Source: Crossaster papposus
Lineage: Eukaryota; Echinodermata; Asteroidea; Velatida; Solasteridae
Assembly (NCBI GenBank): GCA_037893245.1
Contig: JBAIAA010000311.1
Span: 248,001 to 312,000, forward strand
Reading direction: 5' to 3'
DNA: 64,000 nucleotides
Shown here one piece after another: positions 23,584 to 36,764 of this stretch. The translations under genes were made by a program, and so were the position numbers. The number at the start of each line of letters is the position of its first letter. Position 1 is the first letter of the stretch. The notes beneath the pieces were generated by a model. That model searched no databases. It was not told where the DNA came from and saw only the letters and a list, made by a program, of their open reading frames with translations.

Positions 23584-25590
23584 TAAGTACTCACACCCAA
23601 TTTAATGACCATCGGTTGGGCCAAGAGATAAATAAATTCGAGGAATACACCAGCCAAAGCCTTTTAAATACATTCTGTATATGCCAGGCAAGGGTTAGTG
23701 TAAGTAAATACAATGTATCTTTGTTGGAGATAAGCGGGCCAGGGCAACATTCTTTGAGTAGCCCTTTGTGTTGAGAGAACGTCTGTGCTGAAAACTAGAG
23801 AAGAAAGTCAACACCCAATAGCAACGAAGAATTGTTTAACTGGACTTTAGGATTGGATAACGATCTTGTCACTGAGGAAGTAGTGAGCGGCGCATCGGCT
23901 GCAATTGGGTTTGTTGACAAAGGGTACGTCCAGGCGAAGGCGTAAGTTACAACAACTTTTGCGGCACATCTTAAGTTTGTTTGCAAGCAGTTTTAATACA
24001 TTTTGTTAAATATCGACTACATCTTGCGAATATCGTCTGGGTCACGATATTTCGATATTTTTAAAACCAAAGTCGATACTGTCGATATCGTCTTCAGTAT
24101 CGTATCGTGACGATATTATCGTGATATCGTCCAGCGCTAAATAAAATGTTTAAAATACATGTACACCCTGTACAGCTTTATGTGAGAAGCAAAATGTAGG
24201 TGTAAAAATTATACAAACATTAGGAAGGATCTTGACGTTTGATTGCCGAGGAGGATGAAGTCAACGTACGTACAGCAGCAAATACATGAAGAGTGAGTCA
24301 ACTTGTATCCGATGTTTCAACGTAAGTAGTCTCTCCTATACACAAATTGTGACGGAGAGACATTTTTATATTCTTATCCCTTATTCTTTAATTGTAGGTT
24401 GAGGCGAGAGTTGTGAATTTAGGGGCTATAAAATGATAACAAAGACGACAAAACGAAACGCGAAATAAAAAAAATGGCGATCATCGCTTTGCAATCACGT
24501 ACCAATATCGTTTTCCAACCCCAACTTAGGTCCCGTTTGGCTTCATCGCCATTGCAAAACGTTATGAACAAGGCCGAAATGAAGACGAATCTCGAGTTTG
24601 GAAAACTGACCGAGGTTTCAGATCAGAGCCGTAGATAGAGAGAGTTGCGACATGACAGACTCAAAACGGCTAGGTCACGTGGTGTATGGAGCCATTTTGG
24701 TTCCCAAGTGCAGTGCCGCGGTGTTTAGCGTTTCCGGCGTGTATGTATTTTGTTTGGGTGTAAAATTGTCTGTAACAGTACACCAATACAACAAGGTTCA
24801 CAGCCATTCTACTCGGAAGAAAACATGGAAAGGCAAGTTGAATGCAAGTTCTAGATTTTGTGAGCACGATGAGTTGTGAAAGCCTAAGCAATTTGGCAAA
24901 GTTTTCGCGAAAATATTTGCGATTTTACGTGACTTGTAACGTGCGAATGGTGCCAACTCGTACGCGGTACAACTCGTACACCAACCAACTCGTACGCGGT
25001 TTAAAAATGTGGTTCACGGGTACGGGACTGGGTTGTGTTGATCAATTAAAAAGGCAGATACTTTGGGCATCCAAGGCGAATCGGCGAATCTATTCTCTAT
25101 TCTCTATTTTATTTCTCGGGAAACATCAACAAATGCACAGACCAAAATTACAAAGAATACACGATGTTAGTGAATAGTAGGGGGGACAATACAAATTTTA
25201 ATATTGCTTTTAGGAAGTTATTTGGGACTATTTCTTGAACTTTTAAAATCGGTCAAAGCGTTGCCAAGTTATGGTCCGATAAACTTTTCAGATTGCGCTT
25301 TTTCCTAGACAACAAACGTATTAAGCAACAGTAATTAAAAAGTGTTTTTTGAACCATCTCATTTATTCTATTTACATCTTTCAAGCATTTCAAATCATCT
25401 TTTCTAGTAGTAGTATGTATGTTGCTCATATTTTTCATATAAGTCTTTCTTTTTCAGATGATACATTTCATGAGATCTGCAAATTCTCATGTTGTTACTC
25501 GTTGTCTAGTGGGTCTGCACGGTGTGTATGACACCCCTAGTGTTAGTAGTACACTGTACTTGTTAGGCATTATGAACCTTTTTGGCATTA

Positions 25591-25680
25591 TTAACCCTAA
25601 CTCCCTCACCATTGTTATTGAACAATACAATTCCTCCAAAATCCTCCAACTTCCTTTGTTGTGTAGGGAGTTAGGGTTAA
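25591..25680. mobile_element. 90-bp TTAACCCTAA palindromic micro-MITE, inverted copy
   Basis: Reverse complement of 23121-23210 over its full length. Together with that copy it forms a 2.5 kb-spaced inverted repeat. Confidence 0.85.
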
Positions 25681-26344
25681 CCTTGGGCTTTAGCCTTGTA
25701 TACATTTTCGTCAACAATTTATTTTATTTCCATTAAATGTAACAATGCACAAGTTGCATGCGATTCAGTCTGTACAGTCTCATCTCTTTCGGTTTTTAAG
25801 AAGACTATTAAGACTTTTCTTTTTACAAAGGCATTCCATTAGTGTAAAAACATCTTGGTTTTAATTTCGTAATCATCGTAGATAATCGTATAATAATAGA
25901 TATTTTTAGACTAATGTTTTCGTTTGATTAGTATTTTTAAGATAACAACAAAATATTTGGCACGCGTACGAGTTGGACCGCGTACGAGTTGGTTCGCATA
26001 CGAGTTGGCTTGCGTACGAGTTGACCTGTATTCTGATTTGTATGGCACCAGAAAATACAAATGTTCTGGCTTAAAATACATGTACCCGTATGCCCAACTG
26101 GATTGCATGTACACTGCTTTTACATTTTTTTATTTTGTATAAGCATGCCTTATATAGTTGTGTCTGTTCAAATGATTACACTTTTCAAATTTAGTATTAA
26201 CAACACCCTTTTTTTCCCTTTGTGTAGGAGAACTTTCCTTGACGGCAAGTAAAGCCTCAACAGGCTGACAGAAAGTTGAAGTTCCTGCAAGTTCCTGCAA
26301 GTCTCTACAACTAGCTTATCACAAGGATTTCCACAACAAAGTGG

Positions 26345-26620
26345 CTATTACGTGAACGTGATATAACTGGTTCCCGACACAGACAAGGGAAACTCAATAC
26401 GCGCAGAACATATGAAGGCCAACGACGGTTGACAGCCATAATTCACCAAAATAAATGGATGCAATCCCTAGTTAATTGTATACAGTCCCTAGTTTTTTGT
26501 ATACACGATTTAACCAAAATTATTGGTTAATAATCTCATCTAGATAGGGTCTTATAGAAAAAGGTATAAAGGTCTCGTATACGAAATACTAGGAACTGTA
26601 TAATTAACTTGGGACTGCGC
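26345..26620. repeat. Degenerate copy of the inner foldback element of 47371-47688
   Basis: Shares gatataactggttcccgaca, cagccataattcaccaaaa, acagtccctagtt and the tctagat centre with 47371-47580. Right arm partly lost. Confidence 0.75.
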
Positions 26621-28115
26621 ATGCACAACCAGAACTCGCCAGGCATAAAAATAGCAAAAGTACGTAGGTTTACGGTCACGTAAAAATAGCCACGGCCTTT
26701 CCACAAAGGGCACTTGACTTTGGAAAGTTGGAGAACACTGTTTAGGAATGAGAAATCCTGTTCCTCGTCATATTGCAGTTTGTGCCATGACATTTGTAAA
26801 AAGAAAAGTAAATTGTTAAAATTAAATTAAAAATTATACATGCAGTAGAAGCATTGTTTCACATGTACCTTTACTTTTGTTGTGTTAGTTTTATTAACTT
26901 TTTGGCTACTCTTGCAAAGCAGTTTGGGCCGACACTGCCTTCATGCAGCAGGTCCGCTTGTACTCGGCAGTGGTGTAACTATACCACCCCCCCACCCTCC
27001 CTTTCAAATTTAGAAGGTGCCCCCCCCCCCCCCCCTAAAAATTCAACACAAGTTATGCTGCTGGTACTTGAAGTACATGTACACTGATGTTACTGGTTCA
27101 AATCAATTGCTGCTATCATGGATCAAGATTTGTCATGAACACTTGCCCCAATAAGTTGAAAGACAAACAAATATTGTTGACCTAGCCAGATCAAAATGAA
27201 CTGCTTTGACTTGAGTGGCTGTATAATGAGCTTGGATTTGTAAAAACATGCGTGTTCATTCCAAACAAGCAGTATTAGAAATGATGTGTCACCTGAGGAA
27301 CAGTACACTCTGAACTTCTGAAGAAAAAAATCCTTTGTCTTGAAATAATAGCCAAAGATTCAAAATTCAAGTTTGTTTTTTTACTAGAACAAATGGATTT
27401 TAACTGTACATGTATTTCATTGGTTTACTTTACGTGTTAACCTACTTGAAAATGAATCCAGACTAAAATGACAATCAAACTTAAACACTTAAAATTGACT
27501 TTTTGCCACTTTGTTTATAGATATTTTCTGAAAATTTAATATCTAAGAAATTAAAACATCCAGCTGGGTCGTACTTTTGACTACTTTTGTTTGTTGTGAC
27601 TAAATATATTTCTGTTTGGCCTGGTATTTCAATAAATCATATACAGTATACTTCATTCTTGGCATTAAAAAAAAAAAATTCTTAAAGAAAACAAAAGAAT
27701 ACAAAACGCGAAATCGGTGCTTCAGCTCCTTGGGTAAATAGTTCTTCCTTTCGAAAATGACTTTCCAAATTACTTTTGTAGCCTGAAACTTTTTAATTTG
27801 TTAATTAGCTCTATATGTTTGAGTCACTTTGATGAGCAGTTTTTCAATGACAACGATTGATCAGCCAAGTCGTGCGTAAAACGCATGCAGCGAGTGCATG
27901 TAGTACAAAAACACGGATAGCGCGCGCGGCGTTACGTGGAAACAAAATGGCTTCTAATCCGTAGTTGTCGCAACTCTAAAAATGGGAGAAGATTGTCGCT
28001 GTTTATGACCGAGTACTGGAAGGCATGTATGAATGTTCAAATTCAACATTTAAAAAAAAACCTTGCTCAATGAAAAGTATTATACATGTACATTTTTATC
28101 TAGTGAAAAACTTAC

Positions 28116-31100
28116 TTAGCTGAAGTTCTTCCTTGACAGGCTTGACAGAAGCTTGTCCCTTCTTATATTTTGGCTTGCTGAGGTGAAACCGCTTTTCTCC
28201 TTGCTGGGTTAGGGCCTGCTTCCGATCACTGTTGATGTTGTAGTGCAGTGCGGCAAGGTGAAGTCTTCATTTGAAGAAAAAAAAGTACTGAGTTGTAATT
28301 ACATAATAAATCTGAAATTAATGAGCAATGGCACGGTGGTGAGACATGGATGATTGCATGAGATGTGGTGCTCACCCTGCACTTGTACTGTTAAAAAAAC
28401 AATTACCTAAAATTAGCATGTACAATGTACTAGTTTCTCATGTTACTTACTTAGCTCCCAACATTTTTTTTTTATAAGTTGTTACATTTATTGGCACAAT
28501 TTTATGCACCCAAAAATGTACATGTATTTACCTGCTGACCATTCCGTGGTACGAGAATGCCTTCAGTTTCGGAGCGAAATGGTTGATGACACTGTGGAAG
28601 GCCTCAAGTGACGAAGTTTGCTCAGCACTGGACATCATCTTGATGTCCTTGACCAGCATTGGGTTTTCTATGATGGAACATAGCTTCACGTAGCCTTCAG
28701 TACCTGTATTTAAATTATATAACCAAACGCAGAACTTCAGTAATAATATAAGCAAGACTTGAGTCGAATGAGTCGAATGTATTGTTTCTTACCAGGCTTC
28801 AGCCATTTCTTCTTGCGCTCCCCTTCAACCAGTTCACCGTGAAGGCAGCGTGGGAAGAGGGTAGAGTGCCCTACGTGTACGCCCTGTACATGGTTGGTCA
28901 GCGACTTCCATCTCGCAACCCGTTGCTCGTCCTCATCGTCCTTGGTTGATGATGCAACCCAGTACACATGGTGGTTAATACTTCTTTCCCACTCCCCAAC
29001 TTGCTCGCAGTTCTTTTTCTTAGACAGATTGTGCACCTTCTTCTTCACAGCTGCAAACAATTATTATAATACAAATACACATATTTCAATGAAGTGCATT
29101 TTAGTGTAAACAAGAGTAAGGGTAGCTGGGCTGGTGAACTACATGTATATACTTCTTTCTGGGTACATGTACATGAAAGTTGTAACATGAGACCTTTACC
29201 CTTTGCCACATGCCACACATCATACATATGCTGAATCGCAGGCAGTTCCTCCCTGATGTACTTTGCAAGTTGGCGATGCCGGTCAGTCACCAACTTGCCA
29301 ATGGTGAGGTCTGCTTTCTTCATCTTTTTCACCATCCTTTTGAAACCTTCCAGCTCCATGTTGTTACTATTTTTTACCTCATTGCTCTGTCAAGAAAAAC
29401 AGTTAAACTGTACATTTAAACAAATTATTAAATTAATAAAACTGCACATTTGGTCTTGAAACAAACCACTGGCAACAAAGTAAAAGGTTATTACATGTAT
29501 CGGGTTTTTTTCAGCACAGGTCTATTGTTATTTCATGTTGCTCAACAAAACGTGTGCAACAAAACAAGATAATCCAACGAGTGTGAGATGTTACACGAGT
29601 TCATAGTGTAATAATTTCTATGGTGAATATTTGAAAACTGTAAAAACAGCTGGGACAAATAACAAACATAAATATTACCTGAACCAACTGAATATCAACA
29701 ATTTTGTTTATGTTGAGCTCTAGGGAACTGTAGGAACCGAATTTGGCAGAATGGCCTGTCAGCTCTGCCATCTCCAGCAATAATCATCGGTCGTTGAGCT
29801 TCCTTCAACTGCGACAGGAGGGCTCTCTGTTTGGTCTTCCAGTGACGCTCAACGGTAGGCTGGAGAAAATCTGTCTGATGGTGGTAGAATGTTCGTTCGC
29901 TGTAGGTTGCAACATTCATGAAGCCTAGTGTGCGCAGTGTTGTCGTGATGCTCCCACCAGCAAATAGAGTAGCTGCAGATAAATGAATGTTCCCTGCAGG
30001 GATCTTGCCACACCATGGCTGGCTCTCCCACGTCACAATTCCTCGTTGGCAACACTTACACTCTTGTGTAATTGATAAGAATGTTCCTATCACTCTTTTT
30101 TTTACCTCTACATCATACGACTGGCATCCAGAACACATCTCAAACAACTTGAACAGTTTTGAGGAAAACACCAGATATTTGGTCTCTGAGTGGGCATCGC
30201 TCGTCGCTTTCAAGTTCACGACAGTGCGTGGACTGAGTCCTCGTCTCCTGTATTGAAAAAAAGAGTTTATTTTAGCTCAACTGTACCTAGATATTTTTGG
30301 GGGGTCTCAGGAGGTACATCTCTTTGTCTCCTGTGATTACAAACAATCGGTGTTGTTCTATGTTGTCTGTACAACTGAAACTACAAAAGAAAAGAAGCAA
30401 TTGCTTATTAGATAGAAGTAAACAATTACGTGTACCTTGTGTCTAAAGTGGTTAAATATTCATAACAAGTAAAAACTTTAAAGTCAAAATAGAAAATAGA
30501 AATTAACTAACTTACCTTTTGGTGCCTTGTTTTGGTTCCTTCTGGGGAGTGGTCGGGTAGTCTGAAGAGGATTCAGAGAGGTAGGGTGTATAACCAGGGG
30601 ATTCAGGGCGCTCAGGAATTTCCGGATCATCGAAAAAGCTTTCCTCATCAGATGCATCATCAAGGAGCTTGCATATCACTCCAGTTTCAGTTGTGGAAAT
30701 TGAATTTGTCTGACTCCCTTGGTGACACATCGTCTCTGTTGCCTGCACTCCTATTATTACATAAACAACAATATACTCATAAAGGATACACATATATTGA
30801 TTAAAATTAAAATAAGTTTTGTTACTGTTGGCATGATCTCTTTAAAAATAATTGAAAATACTATAATGGGTTGTTCGAGCACTACATAAAGACTTGTTTT
30901 TAGTCCAATTTTCAGTTAAGTAAAACTACATGTGAGTTTTCTTTATCATGATTTTATGCAAGTTTTGTCATTTGGATTTTGCAAAACATACCAAAGTACC
31001 ATACCATTGTACCCAAATTGAAAAACCTATTTCATTAAATTATATACTACATTCATATTATCTTACGTTTGACTCTCGTAGAGACCCGAACTGTCTGTGT

Positions 31101-32211
31101 AGCTATCGTCTTTGTCGGTACTCTCACTGAATACTCAGTCCTAGGAGGATATTGTTGCTTGTCCTGCCAATACAAATTATACATAATAAATTTACAGGGA
31201 AACAGATTAGTTTTTGTTATGCAATCCCATTTTGTTTTTTCTGTTTTAACTCTACTTTAAAAAGATTTCATACAGCCCAAATAAAACATTCAACTGCCTC
31301 CACCACTCCCCCCCCCCCCCCCCCCCCTCTCTCAAAGAAAAAACGATAATATTTTGTTTAATTATTGTTTATACGATGAATCGTTTATACATACTAGAAC
31401 TAGTTCTTGCTGCATACTACAGTCCATTTCCAAACTGGGTCCAGGCTGGTCACTAGCATCTGCATCCATGGACACATCGGCAAAGGGTTCGTTTGTTGAC
31501 CCTAGCATGCAATAGTTTCTTCAGCATCTGTGTATAAAAACAAAACACATGTCAACTAAACTCACTAAAGTCTTCGCTAGTATTAGTAGTAATGAACATG
31601 CTAAAGTGAAGACGAATGAGTGTACCGTACAAACAAAATTAATTAATTGTGCTCGTAAAAAATACCATCAATATCAGGTTATTAGTATAATCACAAGATG
31701 TAAACCGAAGTTGAATCGAACCATGGAGGAATTCCTCCATGATCGAACCCAATCAGGCTCTGCCACAACGGCAACTACTCGGCCGTACACGTGTCCGGAA
31801 AATGGGCATTTGTACGCAATTACATTGCTAGTGCCTAGTTTCCGGACACGTAAAAAAAAAAGGGTTCAAACTTACCCGTTTCTTTTCCAGTTTCTCTGAA
31901 GCTCTGCTCCGTCTCCTTGGTGTCTCTTTTGCTGACAGTGACACTTTTATTTTCGTTGGAATGACATCTGCCTTTAACTTCTTTAGTTTTGTCATCCCGA
32001 ACTGGGAGTGCAGGCCAACCTCAAAATCCTCGTCAATGAAATGGGCGCTACAAACGACGCTCGTAGCAGATGGCCCAGGCCAATTTCCTCTCGTCAGCTT
32101 CACTTTTGCTGTCCATATCTTTCGGATTTTCTCGTTTTGAGGAAATCTATGAAGACTAAATCCTGCTTTTGTTGTATTGCTGCAACCAGCAACAATACAA
32201 CGATCCGGCAT
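28116..32211 (-). pseudogene. THAP-domain, Kolobok-like DNA transposase gene, frameshifted
   Basis: Minus-strand exons: 31876-32211 (THAP), 31395-31501, 31067-31163, 30516-30750, 29679-30246, 29200-29386, 28793-29050, 28532-28703, 28116-28264. Motifs in order: TVVNLKATSDAHSETKYLVF; ITQECKCCQRGIVTWESQP; IPAGNIHLSAATLFAGGS; IIAGDGRAD; HSAKFGSYSSLELNINKIVD; SNEVKNSNNMELEGFK; LVTDRHRQLAKYIREELPA with IQHMYDVWHVAK; SSLEAFHSVINHFAPK; RLHLAALHYNINSDRKQA. This is a widespread animal transposase family with a THAP N-terminus, which I assign to Kolobok from memory. GDGRAD, TDRH and the SSLEAFH glutamate are candidate acidic residues. After GDGRAD (about 29752-29758) the frame changes and the expected residues before GHSAKFG are short by about 5 nt, so the copy is broken. 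Phase of exon 31395-31501 does not follow from the THAP exon, suggesting an unseen exon or another lesion. The C-terminal end is not located. Confidence 0.82.
31876..32211 (-). CDS. THAP zinc-finger exon of the Kolobok-like transposase
   Basis: Opens MPDRCIVAGCSNTTKAGFSL HRFP, a canonical THAP start (CxxxGC then HxFP), with RKIWTAKV, CSAHFIDEDFE and, C-terminally, a basic segment (KETPRRRSRASEKLEKKR). The C2CH zinc ligands are visible: two cysteines at the start, then CSAHF. THAP domains bind DNA at element ends in P- and Kolobok-type transposases. The exon ends at a gtaagt donor at 31875, phase 0. The start is the only Met before the motif. Confidence 0.85.
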
Positions 32212-33006
32212 TACGGAATATTTAGGACACTCTTGATTTAGTTGTTTCGTTTTTTCGTTGTTGTGTCTGCAGTACGTACCCCAGCGCTAGATTACATTTG
32301 GAGCAACATTTGGGACCGGCGGTACACACCCTGTATGGCGTAGCTACACTACACACTACACAGATTTGAGCATGCGCGCAGTAACAAATTGCCGCTGTAT
32401 GTCCCATACACATACACATACACACACACACGTAAATATGTAACGGCCATTGTTGTTCCGTGTATTGGAATGGGAGAGCTTGCCGCTTGTTCACGACACG
32501 TTTTTTTTGTCCGTTTCTGACTTTGTGTCAAACTTGTTTTACTATTTAGCTAAGAAATGGTAGCATTTGAAGAATAGCCCACGCAACGTGCTGGACATAG
32601 TGATAGAATGTCGAAATTCCGTAATGCTACTGAGTGATGATCTCATCTACGGACGTGGGTAAAAGCTTAAGGCAAAGTCAGAAAGGCTTTCTCGAAACTA
32701 CGGTTCATAAAATTACTCGAGACGGACTTCAAAAATTTTCAACCTTATAAATAAGCTTGATAATCACATATAGTTGCAGTCTTCTTGGTGAGCAGATATA
32801 TGAAATTTGTAAATGACGCAATTAATGCAAATAGCTGATAAACTCTCGGCCTCCCATGTCAGCGACTCATGCAGCGGCGTACCATTTTTTAGGTAAATAA
32901 TAACTGTTAAGTGTTATTGTTAAGAAATTGTGTGGATTTTGGCGACATTTTGAACCACATTAAAGAGATATTAAATCATTTGTCAATATTCGTCTAGCTC
33001 GGCCTC

Positions 33007-33066
33007 TATAGCGCAAGATAATGCCCAAATGTTAAAAGAGCGATAACAAGAGGCCAGTAACTCGGT
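33007..33066. repeat. 60-bp dispersed repeat fragment
   Basis: tatagcgcaagataatgccc through gccagtaactcggta matches 15464-15524 and 44657-44717 almost exactly, outside the duplication, so it is a dispersed element piece. Confidence 0.8.
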
Positions 33067-33255
33067 ACATGATGTACTACTGTCATTGTGGGCTTGAATG
33101 GGAATTCAAGATGAATGGGAATGGCCTGGGACGATTCCGATTATTGTGTTCGTTCGTGATGTTATTTTTGGTAGGCAATGAAAACATCGAAGTTCATTGA
33201 AGTTGTTGCTAAATACAAAAATGAATGATCATTTGGCTGGTACTTGAACCTAGGG

Positions 33256-34095
33256 CTAGGCTTCGTTCCGTGTATGTCCATGGTATATAGCCCTGGCAAC
33301 AATACCGGGCCGAACACTTTTCATAAAGTGTTCGGTGGTCAGGGCTGTCTTGTTGACTGTTGCTGGACGAAGTCGCAGCAACAGCATATTGTCGTCCTCG
33401 AGTTTTAGAAACTCGGTAAATCTTTTTATCGCCAGGAGGTACTGGTAGATAGTTTGAGGCTGTTTTCCCTCCTGGCGAAGTGTCATGACCAGTCTACGAT
33501 AAAAAGGTTTCAACATTAGTACGAGTTGTGTTATAAACTAGATAGTTTTAAGTATTTTATTCTTGAACGAAATAATGAAAACAGCTATTGTTTTCTTAAA
33601 TAATGTGTAAATTTATATCATAAGGTTTTGGTTGTGATACTAAGTTTGACATTTTACTAAATGTAGAATGGGTAGTCAAATTACATGTTTGATTTCTTTC
33701 ACTGATATTTATGTGTGCAGAACTCATTGGTCTAATTTTATTATTTGATGTGTACATGTTTAAGTATGTATATAGATAGGGATGCTATGGATGAAAATTA
33801 AAGTGACATTATGATAATGACATAATATTACATGTCATGAAGCATTTTTAACACCCCATTTCTACAAAGCGTTGGATGCAATTTGTGCAGCTGTACTACA
33901 TGTACATGTACTCTGCGGAAGAATTGTAAATTACCTCTGCGGTATCTTTGGCGTCATAATTTGGGTTATCGGAAGCCCCATCTTTGACGAAACCAGCTCC
34001 AGCTGCCGCACAGTATTCGTGGCAGTCCTCCTTGCATAGTATGGGTGCCCCCTTTGTACACATGTACAAAGTCCATAAATTTATGGAGAACCGCT
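33256..34095 (-). CDS. Two candidate exons, possibly a tyrosine-recombinase-like or TE gene
   Basis: 33256-33502 (acceptor tatcgtag) reads LVMTLRQEGKQPQTIYQYLL AIKRFTEFLK, which resembles the helical N-terminal (SAM-like) domain of tyrosine recombinases. 33935-34095 (acceptor catgcag, donor gtaatt) reads GAPILCKEDCHEYCAAAG and KDGASDNPNYDAKDTAE. Neither a catalytic RHRY set nor a joined frame could be shown. Unrecognised otherwise. Confidence 0.3.
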
Positions 34096-34462
34096 GCATG
34101 AAAGAAAAAAGAAATTTAAACAAGTTTTAACCAACCAGATATAAGTTGAAAATCACAACTGCAAACCTGAAACTGACAGGTGGATTACAATGTATTACCC
34201 GGTCTGTACATGTAGAGTGTAAACTGCATAAAGACTAACGCCTTCAGCGCATCTTTTAATTTTTGTAATGGTTAATTGTATTTTGGTGAGTGTAAGTACT
34301 TCACAGATGGGTCGTTATTATTTGTATACATTTATATTTTGTGCGAGGAATTGAAGGCCTTTTTGTCATTTTGGGGGGTAATTTGTTTTTAATGCCAGGC
34401 ACATGTTTGTCCTTGTTTTGTTGTATTATTTTGAACTCCGAATAAATAATAATAATATTTAT

Positions 34463-34562
34463 TTAACCCTAACCCCCAAGGGCTATTGTGTGAGCATCCT
34501 GCTAAATGCAACAACTTGGTACTATTGGTGCATTCTGTTGCATTTAGCAGGGTTAGGGTTAA
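34463..34562. mobile_element. 100-bp TTAACCCTAA micro-MITE, related subtype
   Basis: Begins TTAACCCTAACCC and ends GGGTTAGGGTTAA. The interior has its own inverted halves (ctgctaaatgcaac and gttgcatttagcag) and is unlike the 90-bp type. Confidence 0.8.
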
Positions 34563-35089
34563 AGATTGTCTAAAGAACCTTCCACTGACAACAATGATTA
34601 CAAAATAGAAAATTCATTAGATTTTGCAAGATTACACAACCTACACAAACTATGCAGTAAAGCTTTATGAAAAGATTGAACAAAATTGTTATGGATCAAG
34701 ACAATGTGCATGTATATACAATTATTGGAAATACACGTTTGTCAAGTATTTATAAACAAACATATTGTAAGGAATGAATGTAAACTAAAAGAGGAAAAAT
34801 ACAGTTTTAAAAGGCACTGAATGATGTTGCTTTTTGTGTGCGTTTGTGTTTGGACCCTGTGATAATGTTATGGTAATGTAAAAACATTTCCACTGATGTC
34901 CTCCCATTACAATGCCCCACTAGTTAAAAAATATTGCCTCCATTTTAATAACAAAATGTGCTTCGTTCCGCTTTGTATTTTGTACTTGCATTATACAGCA
35001 GACCACCGATTCCTGGCCCGATTGCAGACGACAATCCTCCTGTCATCTCGATTAAACTCTGTTTACAAACAAATACAATTATAATTAAT

Positions 35090-35736
<647 letters not shown>

Positions 35737-36105
35737 GTAAACTTAAAGCATCAGGCCAAGTAGTCATCAACCTTTTGAAAAGCCTGGAACAAAGGCCCGG
35801 CTCTCGTTCACAAGTTATCGCAGCTAGGGTTTAGTGCTCGTGGAAAACATGGGACTCCGAGTGCAAATCCCAAGAAGTTTCCCATACGGAAATGCGAGGA
35901 CCCCCAGTTTTACACGCAAACCGGGCAACTCTGCGTTGTTTGACAGGATAGAAAACGTGTAACACTTCTAACTATTTATGGCGACGTTTGAGCAATTACA
36001 GGAACATTCCTTTCCCCCAAAAAACAGTACATGTAGTAAGTTATGATTTATGAACCACCCAGTGGAGATTCTTTATATTGTATCTCTCGTTTTATTTTTT
36101 TTAAG

Positions 36106-36413
36106 GTGCAAAAGACGTGCGAGAATTTTCTCAAGCTGGTCGCCAAGGGTTACTACAAGGGGACGATCTTTCACCGTTCCATCAAAAACTTCATGGTAAG
36201 CCACAGTGTTCTGAAAGAGGAGGGATTCAAAATGTCATGGATACAAAAATTGAAAATAAGCTTTCGTTTTTCTAATCGGAGAAAGGTCACGGAATTGGGA
36301 GGAAAAAAACACCAAAAGTTGGTGAAAACTCATGGATTTTGACAGTGACTCAAAAATGATTTCTTTTTTAATTTTACAGATTCAAGGTGGTGATCCAACA
36401 GGAACGGGCAAGG
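36106..36413 (+). pseudogene. Cyclophilin (PPIL2-like) two-exon fragment, right copy
   Basis: Exons 36106-36195 and 36380-36413 carry the same codons as the left copy. The intron lacks the inverted 24-mer found in the left copy. The upstream flank differs completely from the left copy, so at most one of the two can still be joined to the original 5' exons. Confidence 0.75.
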
Positions 36414-36764
36414 GTAATTGCAAATCTCTCCTTTTTTTGTGTTTTTTTTCTTTCTTTTCTTCACATAACACGTAATAACTTTCGTTTACTTTTAGTGTAT
36501 TTTCCCCCTGAACATGGGATTACTTTACCAAGGGTAATTGAAACTTTCTCCTTTTTGTATTTTATTTTTTCACTTCACAATATCTGTAATAACTTTCATT
36601 TACTTTTAGTGTATGTTTTTCTCCTGAACATGGGATTACTTTACCAAGGGTAATTGCGACTTTCTCCTATTTTTTAAGTGTTTTTTTTTACTTCACAAAA
36701 TACGTAATAACTTTCATTTACTTTTAGTGTATGTTTTTTCCCCTGAACATGGGATTACTTTACC
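36412..36764. repeat. ~116-120 bp tandem repeat with splice-like borders, right copy
   Basis: Same array as at 7250-7602. Here the first unit ends accaaggg rather than acccaggg, so the donor-like context is the same in the first two units. Confidence 0.85.

Larger units (their letters stand above)
21587..24139. mobile_element. 2.55 kb hAT-like non-autonomous element
   Basis: Left end taggcctggacgatatcg and right end (inverted) tagcgctggacgatatcacg are matching terminal inverted repeats, each followed by a run of cgatat-rich subterminal motifs (21600-21670 and 24005-24125). The style resembles hAT elements. No transposase ORF was found inside. It hosts two younger insertions, 23121-23210 and 23357-23583. 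No clear 8-bp target duplication. Confidence 0.6.
24140..28115. other. No host gene recognised; repeat fragments
   Basis: Contains aactcgtacgcgg words at 24952-25006 and their inverted form at 25962-26025, the micro-MITE 25591-25680 and the foldback 26345-26620. A 54-codon frame from ATG 24474 (MAIIALQSRTNIVF) is unsupported. Confidence 0.55.

Noticed and set aside
24474-24638. 54-codon frame starting MAIIALQSRT
   Set aside because: Short, no partner exons, no family resemblance.
31067-31501. Using the THAP exon directly joined to 31395-31501
   Set aside because: Phases do not match (0 against 2), so the direct join is not claimed.
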